The position numbers and the translations under genes are program-made. From positions 75,777,414 to 75,841,413 of the forward strand of contig NC_135715.1 of NCBI RefSeq assembly GCF_964656455.1: 64,000 nt of DNA. Direction: 5' to 3'. Every line of letters begins with the position of its first letter. Positions within the stretch are counted from its first letter, which is position 1. The notes beneath the pieces were generated by a model, which worked only from the letters and a program-made list of their open reading frames with translations, did no database searches and was not told the origin of the DNA. This DNA comes from Halichoerus grypus (lineage: Eukaryota > Chordata > Mammalia > Carnivora > Phocidae). Below are positions 13,151 through 25,184 of this stretch, in pieces.

Positions 13151-16100
13151 TCATTTGATTTTTGAGAGAACCTACAGTTTTTGTACAATTTTGTCCATTA
13201 GCCACCAATAAAATGCTTGTTGCTCTTTCTCATAAAATATTTATCAAACAATAAATAATAGGAATGAACATTTATTATTTTATATATTTATCTCATTTAA
13301 TCATATCTAGCAATGAAGTAAGTACATGGTTATCCACACTTTATAAAAACTGACTTAGGTTAAGTAATTTGCCCATAGGTCACAAAATAGTAACATGGGG
13401 GTTGGTCTCTTAGTTTCTATTTGTGATCTGTTAATAGACCTATTAGTTTCACATCACAGCTTCCATAAAGTTCTGTCAGTTGCTAAAATCAATATTATAA
13501 CATGTGGGTGTTTTCTCTTTCCAGTTTTTACTGTGGTAGGAAATGGTTTATACTTCTTTTACAGTAGGTCTCAGAAAATCACAGACCTATTTCCATTGTA
13601 AGTGTTATTTTTAGAACAGTAGAATTCTAGTGCTTTCATTTTAGAACTGTTCTCTGCTGCATCATTATAAGATTTTGTTTGTTCCCTTAGTTTGTGAAAG
13701 TCAGCCCAAGGCTAAAATTGCTTAAGATCTATTTCCAAGGAGACAGATAGACTTGTAATAAATCTTCTCTTGTCACTCTCTCTCAGGAGATATGAACAAG
13801 GATTGAAGGTAAAAATTATAGTGCAACTGGAACTAGATTAGTCTTGGCAGGTTTAAGTTGTTTTGAAACTTTTCTTATTTTCAGCTTTAATGCTTCTCAA
13901 TTATGTCTAGACAAGAACATTGAACTGGGAGGCGGAGACGGGTCTGACCCTGGCCCCCCCCAGCACACACAGTCAACCTCCGATCAGTCACTGAACTTGT
14001 CTGGGACTTTTCTGCTCTTTTATATAAAATAAAAATGCAAATTTAGAAGTTAAAAATTAATGCCTCCATACTTACCTCAAAAACTCTAGTCTGTCAAATT
14101 TAGTTATGTATGCAAACTGTGAACACGATATTATTGGAATTTTTTTTATCACACCTTAAAATGTTTAACTGAACTCTGTAAAAGTCAAAATACTTCTGTC
14201 TGTTTCTCTGAATCGTCAGTGAGTCTGTGATAACATGTAAACATTTCTAAAGGTTCTTTTTTTCTTATGTCATCTTAGTTTGTCAGAAAACACCACTACA
14301 AGTCATGGAAGTTAAAAGCAATGTTATTTCCTGTGGATTTAGATCTGAGATTTTTGTCTCTTTGGGACTAGGCTGCTTTTTCATTATATTGATTATGTGC
14401 CATCTGGATTACAGGAAAATAGCAAAACAGACTAGTTGATACATGCTGAATCCAGTTGTTTTCCCATTATAGACACGCACAGAGATTTAGTGCTTGGGGT
14501 GGTATGGGATCAAGCTGCAAAATTGAAGCTGCTGACTTGTAGCCTGGACAGCTTTGATGTTCGGCTTTCTGCCTCTGAAGGCTTTTCTTGTTCTGAATGA
14601 CCATGTCTCAACTATGTCATTAAATCCAACATGTTCCAAAAGGATATCAATGGTAGGGGTTCTTCGCTTCGGAAAGAATTGAATTTATTACCATAACAAG
14701 GATTTGTACCAGAGAATGTCTTAACTTTTAATATTTATGCAGCTTTTACCATAATAAATTTTCTAAACTGCCATAAATAAAATATTTTATCACAGTGACT
14801 TGGCTCTGGAAGAATTTGATGCCAAAACTTTTAACAAGACATTATTTAAATTAGACTGGTGAGATTGTGAAGTGATAGAAAATGTCTGGCAAATGTACGA
14901 GGTTACATGCTTACAAGTTGAGCTCATGGGGAAACATTCAGAGAATTCAAGTAATGCCAAGTTCCCTAAAACATTTGCATTTTTTGATGATATTCTGAAA
15001 CCTTCCAAAAATGTGCTTTTTTAATATAACAGAAAAGCTATTATTTTAACGGTTCTGTTCCTGTGTTTGGTCAGCCCATGGCGTAGCTTGTGTCTATCCC
15101 AAGAATCCAGTAAATACCTTCCTTCCTTTGGGGAGGTAGTGTCCACAGGCTCTACACAACTAGCCATGTTTGACTCATATGAAGCTCTCAAGGAAGTTAG
15201 TTGTTACCGGGACAATGATGTAACCTATTGTCCAAGCCAAAACACTTTTAGGAAGGAAGAGGGGTGCTATTATTGATGATACTGAAGCAATAATCCTAAC
15301 CTGGGACTGCCAGGCCCACCTGCATGTGTGGTCCCCCTAGCCATGACAGCCCTTAACAAGACGTGTTAGATGCAGGGACTCTAATTTCATCCAGTTAGTT
15401 AATCCTTTCCACAAGGTGACTATTACCATATTGAATCTTTATATGAGTTTCTTACAGTAGTATTTTTATCCTCATTTTACAATTGAGAAAACACGATACC
15501 AAGAGACTTGCCTGCCATCCTGAAGCAAGTGAGTCACCACAGAAAACCCAAGCTGCCTTACCTCAGACACAGTCCTCTGTCTTTCGCATGGTGCCACCTT
15601 CCCACAGTTCTACCTGTAAAATCAGGATGATTTAATTTTGCTCACCTTTGTTGTTCAAGCACTTGTGATGCCTATGTTTTTCTAAGTCAGGACATCTCAA
15701 ACTTTACCGTGCATAAAATCACCTGGGGATCTGGTTAAAATGTAGATTGTGACTCAGTGGGTATGGAACACCCAAGATTTTATATTTCCGAGAATCTTCC
15801 AGATGATGCTGAGGCTGCTGGTCTTTACTTGCTTTGGACTTCATATAGTTGAGTAATTATTGTCCTTATTGTTCATATTTTAATTATAAGCAGGAAACCA
15901 GACTTTACCTTTTTGACAGAAGAAAGGATCAGTTTTATGGTTTACCCTTTTGTCTTTTTAGCCACAGCTGTGTTCTGGCATTAAAAAAAGAAAAAGAAGA
16001 ATTGAGTGCTGGGACCAGGCTCTAGCACAGCCGTGTACTTTGGGTGCAAAGAGAAGGATGGGGTTTCCGGTCCCTCGGTTGTTCTCAAGGGACCTTTCAC

Positions 16101-18953
16101 ACCATGATGGCTATGCCTCAGAGTCTGGTTGGGGCTCCAGAAACTTAAACTAAAACCACCAGATGCAGCAACAGATGCATAAGATAGGATGAATAAATGA
16201 ACTAAATACTAGAAATAGGAACTGCTACTCTGCACATAGCAGAACTGTGGTGTGGGGCAGTGGAGCCTACCAGACTCTGAGACTGAAGCCGGGGCCCTGT
16301 AGTTTACAAAGCTCCCAAAGAGGGAGGGGACCCGAGAGGGTTGCCTCGTATTGGATTATTCAAATAAATTAGGTCACGGTAGTTCATTATTGGCATATTA
16401 CATTCCAGTTGTAGAAACAATTCTACCATTTTCCTATTTACCAGTGGGGGGTAAAAACCACAGTGTCTTTCTATATTTTATAGCTAGGGTGAATCTTTGA
16501 AATAGAAATACCACCACTCTAATAATACAGGAGGCATAATTAATTGTTAGAGTAATTGCCTTTCAGACACTTTAAGTAATTGCTGTCTTATAATTTCCTC
16601 CATTACTCTATGCATACCTCTTTTGTGGTACTTGGGACATTTTCCCTTGCATTGTTAGTTTCAACATACTTTCTTTTTCCTGTTCATGGTAGCAGGAGTA
16701 GGAAGGATTCATTGTTGTATTACCTGGGAGCTTGGTAGGGTCCCTTGCACACAGTGGGATCTTCGCAAAGATGAGCCCAGCGGGTCTCTCTGACAAACCT
16801 GACTTGCCTTTATAGCTCCAAGGGCAGAGCCTCTGTTCAGTGCACAAAGGAGTGAGCCAGCACCAAACCAAGGCTAGCTCAGACCCAGCAGCCTTCTATA
16901 GAGACAAAAAAAACAAAACAAAACCCCAAACCCAAGAACACTACAGGTGTTTTTATAGAAACTCAGGCTAGGGCATAAATTATCTGACATGTAAAGTTCA
17001 TTCAGTAAATACTATTTTGAAATAAATCTGCATTCATGTTCTCACACCTTGTTCAAAATAGTCTGCCCGTGGTGGGGGATACAGATTGCTTCAGAAAACC
17101 GTGTCTGAGCAGCTCTATCCTAAGATCATTTGTAAGGTTGCAGATTGCTAAGCTTTGTTAAGGGTATAACTAGATGTACTATTGTATTTAACTGAGATGG
17201 CCCCTTGAAAACAATATTGATAACTAGGACATACCTGAAAAAGAACAAAATGGAAATTTGCCTCTTTTTGCTTTAGAAAAAGAATTTTGCAGGGGAGAAA
17301 CATGTGATATGGGGCTGGGATTATATGGCATTTTCAGTGTGCCCTCGAGTTGTGTGTGGCTGGCCTGTCTTCTGTCTGCGGCTTGGCGGAGCACAGCAGG
17401 TGGTTTGGAGCAGAGAAGCCAGAGGAGCTTTGGGACGTGCCATTGCAGTGAGGAGACTAGAGAGAAGTGTCCCTTTGGAACTTGGCCTGTTTGTTTCCTG
17501 GTCGTAAAGGAAAGCACGTTAGTGTATTCTCCTTCGTTAGCTCCATCAGCTCGCATGAGTTAGAAAGGACCGTTCTGACCAAGGCACTGAACAGGTGGGG
17601 CTGAGGAAGCAGCCGGGTCATCCTGGAGACCAGTTTCCAGAAAACCTGGGGAGTCTGCTGGCCTCTGGAGAGGAGAGTGCCAAGATGGGATTTAAAGAGC
17701 TGAAAAGAAGCTTTCTGAAGAAAGTGGGTAAATTCAGGATCAGAGAGAAATGTAAACATTAGTGAGAATGATACAACTGTATTTGAGCATTTTTAAAGAA
17801 GTTTTATTTGTAATAATTTTTCTTGTATTTACAATTCACATTTAATTTCCTTAGCAAATTATTTCCCAACTAGTGTCCTATATATTGAATCACTTGATTC
17901 TATAAAGATGTATTATGGTGTGGAAGCACATTTTATGCTCAAATAATTTTGGGAAATAAATGTAGAAATTAATTAAGGTTTCTGTACTGTAGAAGGTAGG
18001 ACTACTCATAACTTTTAATATGCTAATTTGATCTGGGAATCTCCAGGAAAGAAGTTAATTTTGGGGAATCTCATGGACAAACCTGACCTGCTTTTATTGC
18101 TGTATCTTCTACCACAAGGCAGGGCCTCCCCTCAGGAAACACGGACATGGGAGTCAGCCAGCATCCAGTGGAGGCCAAGTAACTTCAGACCCACTTGGGT
18201 TCCATAGATATAAAATGAAGAATGTAGGAGGAGTCTCTCACTTATTTGATTATTTAACCCGCTGTTAATGACACGCTTATAAATCTCTTCAGGAAGTACA
18301 GAGTACTGCCTGCGGAGCACTTTGAATTAAAAACTTTATTTTTCGTCTGTCTGTTTTCTTTTCAGTGGAAAGTTCACTTTATATTTCAAGCAAAATATAT
18401 GCCACACAGAGATTCATTGTTTTCTGTCTACAACTTTGGGATTGCATACTTTGGAATTGAGTATATTCTGGATTTTAGAAAAGTAAAATGGTTTATATGT
18501 TGTATATTTTGAATTTAAAAAACTAGTGGGTTCTGACAGAGTACCTTGTAGTCAAAGGAACTCGTATTTCTGCGTATTTACAAAGTGGGATTAACACTTT
18601 GCAGACTTCACTTTTGTTCAGGCCACGTTTTCCATTTGTGAAAAACTTTCAGTCTTCAGACCTTTCTGGATTATGGAATCCCAGATAAAGGATCTAGACC
18701 TGTATTCATAGCAGTTTGAACAGGCCCCTCATTGAGTTTCTCTCTCTGACTAGAGAGCTATTTATGACCCAGCTGTGAAGATGAGTGAAAGTGTGAGACA
18801 CATATGTTTATGTGCCTAACTTCCATTCTGACCTCATTTTATTTTCCTGCCTTCATTTCCCTATGTCTAATTTAATCATCTATTAATTATATGCCAATTA
18901 ATAGTGACTGGAATTTTTATTACTACTACTAATCCTTTTTTGGGAGGAACTTA
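13151..18953. other. MIPEP: MIPEP long intron, mostly unique sequence
   Basis: The largest run without young repeats. Recognised pieces are MIR-like at about 13290-13390 and 15415-15560, and a MER5A at 15688-15845. The blocks 14290-14660 and 16360-16610 are AT-rich and not repeat-like; they could be conserved non-coding DNA, but this is only an impression. Opposing open frames at 17224-17563 have no supporting signals. No gene is seen. Confidence 0.5.
15688..15845 (+). mobile_element. MER5A (hAT-Charlie) fragment
   Basis: The order TCTCAAACTTTACCGTGCAT, AAAATCACCTGGGGATCTGG, and GATGATGCTGAGGCTGCTGG follows the MER5A consensus as I remember it. The typical terminal inverted repeat is eroded, as expected for a pre-placental DNA transposon. 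Confidence 0.85.
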
Positions 18954-19167
18954 TAGAGTATTTTTTTTCAAGATTTATTTGAGAGAGAGAGAGTGAGCAA
19001 GCATGCATGGGGTGGGGAGGGGTAGACGGAGAGGGAGAGAAACTCCAGTAGGCTCTGCGCTGAGCACGTGGGCCTCGGCCTCATGACCCTGAGATCATGA
19101 CCTGAGCCAAAATCAAGAATCTGATGTTCAAGCAACTGTGCCACCCAGGTGCCCCTGTTAGAGTATT
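18954..19167 (-). mobile_element. CanSINE, antisense
   Basis: The body at about 18963-19158 reads from a T-run and AAGATTTATTTGAGAG to CCACCCAGGTGCCCC. The 9-bp flank TAGAGTATT occurs at 18954-18962 and 19159-19167. Several substitutions mark it as older than the copies at 11019 or 33901. Confidence 0.9.
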
Positions 19168-20555
19168 AATAAAACAAATTTTGCAAAGGGTTACTTTCAC
19201 CATCAAGCGGCAGTATACTTAAATTGCAGTATTGAATTTGGAGGGGTACATAAATAAATGAAAATAAATTTAAAAGCCTGAAGTTACACAGCTACAACAT
19301 ACAGCACAAACTTCCTCGTGGGAAGCAGGTATCCGAATTGTCATTCTTTTGAGGGCAGGAGATGGTATTGTCTTTCTTCTTCCCATGATTCCTAGAATGG
19401 CACCTTATACTAAGAAATTATGGGGTGAGTGGATGAATATTGTTGGTGCTTTTAGTATACATTGAGATAACCTATTTGTGTATTTTACCATTTCATTCCT
19501 TTGAAAGCATATGAATGTGAATTACATGCATATCTAACCCTCATTCACTGTTGACTACTTGCTCTTATTTAAATATGAGGTAAAAAAACTCACAAATGAA
19601 TTGAAAGTGTATAAAGATTGCATGTGTACACAGCCTTGTCATCAGCACAGTTTGATCGTGCTTTAAATCTCTGCCACTTGATTCTTTAAGCCTATAGGAG
19701 CTGAATAATGAAAAGTGTCCCCTCTTCCCCCCATTGGTAATTTAAAAATAATAATGACAGGGTCTCCTAGAATATAAGTTCCTTGAGAACTGGGATTTTT
19801 ATCAGTTTTATTCACTGATATATCAGCTTTGCCTGTCACATGACAGGCAATGAATAAATATTTGTTGAGTGAACTGTCTTTTGGCTAAAACCCACTAACT
19901 GATACTCATAGACGCCTACTTGATGGTATTAAAATCAACTGTCTTAGCACACCTGCTGGTGCATTGCAGGTTTCTTCATGATAATCTTTAATGATGTCTG
20001 ATTCCTGACTTAACGGATAGTAGTTCACCCTTTACAAAGCTTTTCTGCCTTTCTTTTTCCTTTGGAAGCTAAAAGCCTAAGTGGTCTTACAGATGAAAGT
20101 CTGAAACCGTTGGGCACGTGGAAAGCTGGAAAGAGCACTGCTCCCAAGTTAACGACAGGAAAAGGATAAAATCCTAACTTTTCTTGAGCTGCTAAGAACG
20201 TTGAGGTCATAGGCCCATGAAATCGTCTGAATCCAAGGAGCTGCAGACTGGCTCACCTGTGGCAAAGCATGTGGGAAGGCCTGGCTCCTGTGCAGAAGGG
20301 CTCAGAAAAATCAGAGGACATTTTAACAAATTGTCGGAGGCCAAGTGTGGGCTGCCCGATCAGTCTGCCAGAGCTGCGGGCCCTGACGCAGGGGGAGTTT
20401 GCACTCACTTGTAGGCTCTTATCTGTCAGCCTTCACTGGTACGCGTGAGAAATCATGGGTGCAGAGTGGGAGCCCTCCTCAGTGTTTCAGGCCTATAGGA
20501 GGTGATTGGATGCTGCACAGGAACAGCACAAAACCTTGCCTCCTTGCTCAGAGGT
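19168..20555. other. MIPEP: Intron with an L2 3' end
   Basis: An L2 tail is visible at about 19760-19880 (TAAGTTCCTTGAGAACTGGG through TGAATAAATATTTGTTGAG). The remaining sequence is unassigned. A 65-codon frame at 20217-20414 has no supporting signal. No gene is seen. Confidence 0.5.
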
Positions 20556-21400
20556 AAAGAAATCTATAGAGTCAGATTCAGGGACTTTAAAATAACTAAT
20601 AACTAGAATAAATTCAAAGTAACTATCAGACGGGAATTTAAATAACTCTGTTAAAGGAAAAGGTGGACAACATACGTGAGCAGATGAAGCAGAAGATGGA
20701 AACTATGAGAAACACTCAAATGGAAACGCAGGAGGTAAAGCCATGATATTATATAAGAAGAATTCCTTTGAGGGGCTCATCAGTACACTTGACACAGCTG
20801 AGGAAAGAATGTGAGCTCAGTGAACTTGAAGGCAGGTCAGTAGAAATTACCCAAACTGAATACAAAGGGGGAGAAAAAAGTAGGGACAGGGACAAAACAG
20901 AGCGTGAGTGTCCAAGAACGTTGGGGCAAATGGAGTTCCACAAAAAAGAAGGGAGAGGTAATAAGGGAGAAGAACTGTTTGAAGGCATAATGGCTGAGAA
21001 TTTGCCAAAAACCATGAAAATCCAGTCAGAGATCCAAGATGCTTAGAGAACCCCAAGCAGGATAAATAACAAAAAGAACACACCTAGATACATCATAGTC
21101 AAAGATAAAGAGAAAACCTTGAAGGCAGCCGGTGGGGGTTGCGGGGGGGAGACACAGGATCAGATAGAAATCACAGCAGACTTGTCAGAAACTATGAAAG
21201 TTTGAAATATCAAGATCCGTAGCATGAGATACATTTGATTAAAATGTCATCAGAAAGGAAACATTTCTGATAAGTACCAATGTTTTCTGAATAAGAGCTG
21301 GACCCTGCAGATGAAGAACTGACTCACTGTTGATAACCAATTCTACTTAAAGTGAGAGAAAAATCTTTTCAGAATGTGAGTTAATGACCAAGTTTTGTGG
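20555..21400 (+). mobile_element. Old L1 ORF1-like fragment, sense
   Basis: The segment resembles the ORF1 region of an old mammalian L1: ATGGCTGAGAATTTGCCAAA, then AACCCCAAGCAGGATAAAT, then ACACCTAGATACATCATAGT and AAAGATAAAGAGAAAACCTT. The translated stretch at 20768-21046 (MRGSSVHLTQLRKE...) is a remnant of this frame and ends in a stop. It is inactive. Ends are uncertain. Confidence 0.7.
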
Positions 21401-23015
21401 CAGGTATTGAAATATGGAAGAGAGACTAATAACATGTTAGTTAATTTCATTGTTCTAAAAACCTTAAAATAATCACCATAATGGAGAAAAGATCCTCTTC
21501 TAAAGCTGGACAATTTGAGAAGGCACATGTATTTCATTACGTGTATTTGGCTATTATACAAATGAAGAGAAATATAAATAGAAAACTATGAAAGTACATT
21601 TCCTTATTAAGAACTTGATTGCTAGGTGCTACATAGAACTGTTGAGCTATAATTTCTGTCTCCTAAGAATTTATAAATCTAAAATGGACCATATTTACAG
21701 AATATATAGATAAAACAGTAAAATGTAAAGTTTGTCAACATCAATGATTATTGTATTACACAGGGCAATGTAATAGTAAATTATACTAGTTACCATTTAC
21801 TCAGCATCTACTCTGTTAAACCTGACATAGTATGTTTTAAAAATACATTCTGTTCAATTCTCATCTAATTCTTCAAACTGATAATACATTTTGTCAATGA
21901 GGAAAGTATGTCTTGGAGAAGTTCAGTACATTGCCCAACATTTTGCTGCCAAACTGGTAGGATTCAGACTTGGAGAAAAAAAACAAAAAGGATTCAGACT
22001 TAACTTGGTTTAGTCTGGCTCCAAAACCTGTTCTCTTTCCCTTACACTCCAGTGAAGCATAATTATGGAAGTGCAGAGTCAGAACGGTATTGGTTTAAGG
22101 CAGACCATGCTCTCAGTTCTCCTTTAAAGGGTCTAAGAAGAAGGTTCCTGGAAGGAATGGTATTTCTGGATTTATGGGATGATATGAAGTAACCATTTCA
22201 GTAGGCAGAAGTTAAGGATCCTGGAAACAACCTGAAAGGCCCAAGACAGCTGTTCAGCTGTGCCTTTCTTATACCATCATTCTTCACCCTAGGCAATTTG
22301 AATTTTAGTCTTTGATTTACAACATTCTTAGTCTCCTAATAGGATTCCTCTTAATCTTGAATGAATATGGCCGTGTCCAGATCCCAAGGAGAACTGGGAA
22401 TGACATGCCACTGTCTGGATAGGAGGTTTAGTGATAAGTGTAAGTATTTTCTATTGTGGAAATTATAAAGATTGAAATAGAGTCTGATAAAAGATGCAGT
22501 TGATGATATGGTGAAAGAGTTATTACTTCTGATGCCGTGAACTTTGATGAATTTTCAATTTAATGTAATGAAAAATAATTACAATATTGTTTGAGGTTCA
22601 GGTGTTTTAAATACATTTTCACTTATATATAGTTGCTCATTACCTGTCAGCTTGGATGTATTCATTTTCTATTTCTTCAGTATATCAAATGTGAGAGTCT
22701 TCACGTTAGGAGACAATAATGTGAAACAGCTGTGCTACTCGGTAGATATAACCACTTGCAGAATGACAGCAAAAATTGAATTTTTTCAACATTGGTTGTC
22801 ATGACTCTGGTTGGTAAAGTGATATTTACAGAAGAAAATCTTAACCAGGAAACATTTTACTAATTTGAAATTTAAGGTTTAACTTCTAAATATTTCTATT
22901 AAAAAAAATTCTCATATAACTTGAAAATCAGTTTGCATGGTATTTAGGTTTTCACCTTATTTTTTGCTCTTTAAAAAAAAGGATGTACTTTTCAAGAGAA
23001 TGATATAAATATATA
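21400..23015. other. MIPEP: Intron, unassigned with a MIR remnant
   Basis: A MIR-like stretch lies at about 21785-21990 (TACCATTTACTCAGCATCTA to CATTGCCCAACATTTTGCTG). The rest is AT-rich intron. No gene is seen. Confidence 0.5.
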
Positions 23016-23481
23016 CAGGCATACTTCATTTTACTATGCTTTGCTTTATTATGCTTTGCAGATATTACATTTTTTACAAATTGAAATTTTGTGGCAACTT
23101 TGCATCAAGCAAGTATGTCGGTGCCATATTTCCAACAATGTTTGTTCACTTTATGTTTCTGTGCCACATTTTGGTAATTCTTGGAATATTTCAAACTTTC
23201 ATTATTACTGCATTTGTTACGGTGAACTGTGGTCAGTGATTACGACTCACTGAAAGCTTAGACGATGGTTAGCATTTTTTAGCAATGAAGTATTTTTAAA
23301 TTAAGGTATATGCATTGTTTATTTATACATAATATTGTTGCACACTGAATAGGCTACAGTATAGTGTAAATATAACTTTATATGCACTGGGAGACCAAGC
23401 AATTCATTTGACTCCATTGTGATACTCGCTTTGTTGCAGTGGTCTGCAAACCAAATCTGCAGTATCTCCAAGGTGTGCTTG
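23016..23481 (+). mobile_element. Internally deleted Tigger1 DNA transposon
   Basis: It starts CAGGCATACTTCATTTTACT and ends in CTCCAAGGTGTGCTTG, the reverse complement of a Tigger1 terminal repeat. It is flanked by TA at 23014-23015 and 23482-23483, the target duplication of Tc1/mariner-class elements. At 466 bp it lacks the transposase gene of the parent element, so it is a non-autonomous deletion derivative. Confidence 0.9.
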
Positions 23482-23826
23482 TAACTCTGCTCCAACAGCT
23501 AAAATGCATTTATTTATTTATTTTCACCTTGTTATTTTTTTTAAATTTAATTTAATTTTACTATGTTATGTTAGTCACCATATAATACATCATTAGTTTT
23601 TGATGTAGTGATCCTTGATTCATTGTTTTCGTATAACACCCAGTGCTCCATGCAGTGCGTGCTCTCCTTAATACCCATCACCGGGCTAACTCATCCGCCC
23701 AACCCCCTCCCCCCTAAAACCCTCAGTTTGTTTCTCGGAGTCCATAGTCTCTCATGGTTCATCTCCTCCTCCGATTTCCTCCCCTTCATTTTCCCTTCCT
23801 TCTCCTAATGTCCCCCATGCTATTCC

Positions 23827-24728
23827 CTATGTTCCACAAATAAGTGAAACCATGTGATAATTGACTTTCTCTGCTTGACTTATTTCACTTAGCATAATCT
23901 CCTCCAGTCCCATCCCTGTTGATGTAAAAGTTGGATATTCATCATTTCTGATGGCTGAGTAATATTCCATTGTATATATGGACCACATCTTTATCCATTT
24001 GTCTGTTGAAGGGCATCTCGGCTGTTTCCACAGTTTGCCTATTGCGGACATTGCTGCTATGAACATTGGGGTGCATATGGCCCTTCTTTTCACTACATCT
24101 GTGTCTTTGGGGTAAATACCCAGTAGTGCAATTGCTGGGTCATAGGGTAGCTCTATTTTTAATTTTTTGAGGCACCTCCACACTGTTTTCCAAAGTGGCT
24201 GTATCAACTTGCATTCCCACCAAGAGTGTAAGAGGGTTCCACTTTCTCCACAACCTCTCCAACATTTGTTGTTTCTTCCCTTGTCAATTTTTGCCATTCT
24301 AACTGGTGTAAGGTGGTATCTCAATGTGGTTTTGATCTGAATTTCCCTGATGTCTAATGATGATGAACATTTTTTCATGTGTCTGTTAGCCATTTGTCTG
24401 TCTTCTTTGGAGAAGTGTCTGTTCATGTCTTCTGCCCATTTTTTGACTTGATTATTTGTTTTTTGGGTGTTGAGTTTGAGAAGTTCTTTATAGATCTTGG
24501 ATATCAGCCCTTTGTCTGTAGTGTCATTTGCAAATATCTTCTCCCATTCCGTGGGTTGCTTCTTTGTTGTGTTGACTGTTTCCTTTGCTGTGCAGAAGCT
24601 TTTTATCTTGATGAAGTCCCAAAAGTTCATTTTCGCTTTGGTTTCCCTTGCCTTTGGAGATGTGTCTTGAAAGAAGTTGCAGTGGCTGATGTAGAAGAGG
24701 TTACTGCCTGTGTTCTTATCTAGGATTT
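23827..24728 (-). pseudogene. Outer L1 ORF2, C-terminal part
   Basis: The translation ([20 protein letters not shown] from 24630) runs 267 codons open to a stop at 23827 and includes the C-terminal Cys-rich area ([21 protein letters not shown]). It corresponds to the last fifth of L1 ORF2, which encodes an endonuclease/reverse transcriptase in intact copies. The preceding ORF2 sequence continues at 31746 because the inner L1 inserted at 24728/31746. Confidence 0.9.
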
Positions 24729-24987
24729 TTTTTTTAATTTTTTATTGTTATGTTAATCACCATACATTACATCATTAGTTTTTGATGTAGTGTTTCATGA
24801 TTCATTGTTTGTGCATAACACCCAGTGCTCCATGCAGAATGTGCCCTCTTCAATACCCATCACCAGGCTAACCCATCCTCCCACCCCCCTCCCCTCTAGA
24901 ACCCTCAGTTTGTTTTTCAGAGTCCATCGTCTCTCATGGTTCGTCTCCCCCTCCGATTCCCCCCCTTCATTCTTCCCATCCTGCTAT
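24729..24987 (-). mobile_element. L1 3' UTR fragment acting as chimeric tail of the inner L1
   Basis: This 259-bp segment matches the 3' terminus of the outer-type L1 (compare 23538-23800: CATCATTAGTTTTTGATGTAG, AACACCCAGTGCTCCATGCAG). It ends on the minus strand with AATAAAAAATT and an A-tail. It is joined directly to the inner L1's own A-tail (T-run at about 24988-25002). The target duplication of the inner L1 encloses both pieces, so they probably arrived together. Confidence 0.8.
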
Positions 24988-25184
24988 CTTCTTTTTTTTT
25001 TTTTCTTGACATATATTGCATTATTTGTTTCAGAGGTACAGATCTGTGATTCCACAGTCTTGTGCAATTCACAGCGCTCACCATAGCACATACCCTCCCC
25101 AGTGTCTATCACCCAGCCACCCCATCCCTCCCACCACCCACCACTCCAGCAACCCTCAGTTTGTTTCCTGAGATTAAGAATTCC

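Noticed and set aside
17224..17759. Overlapping frames of 100-110 codons on both strands
   Set aside because: Several frames of similar length overlap on both strands without recognisable domain or exon borders.
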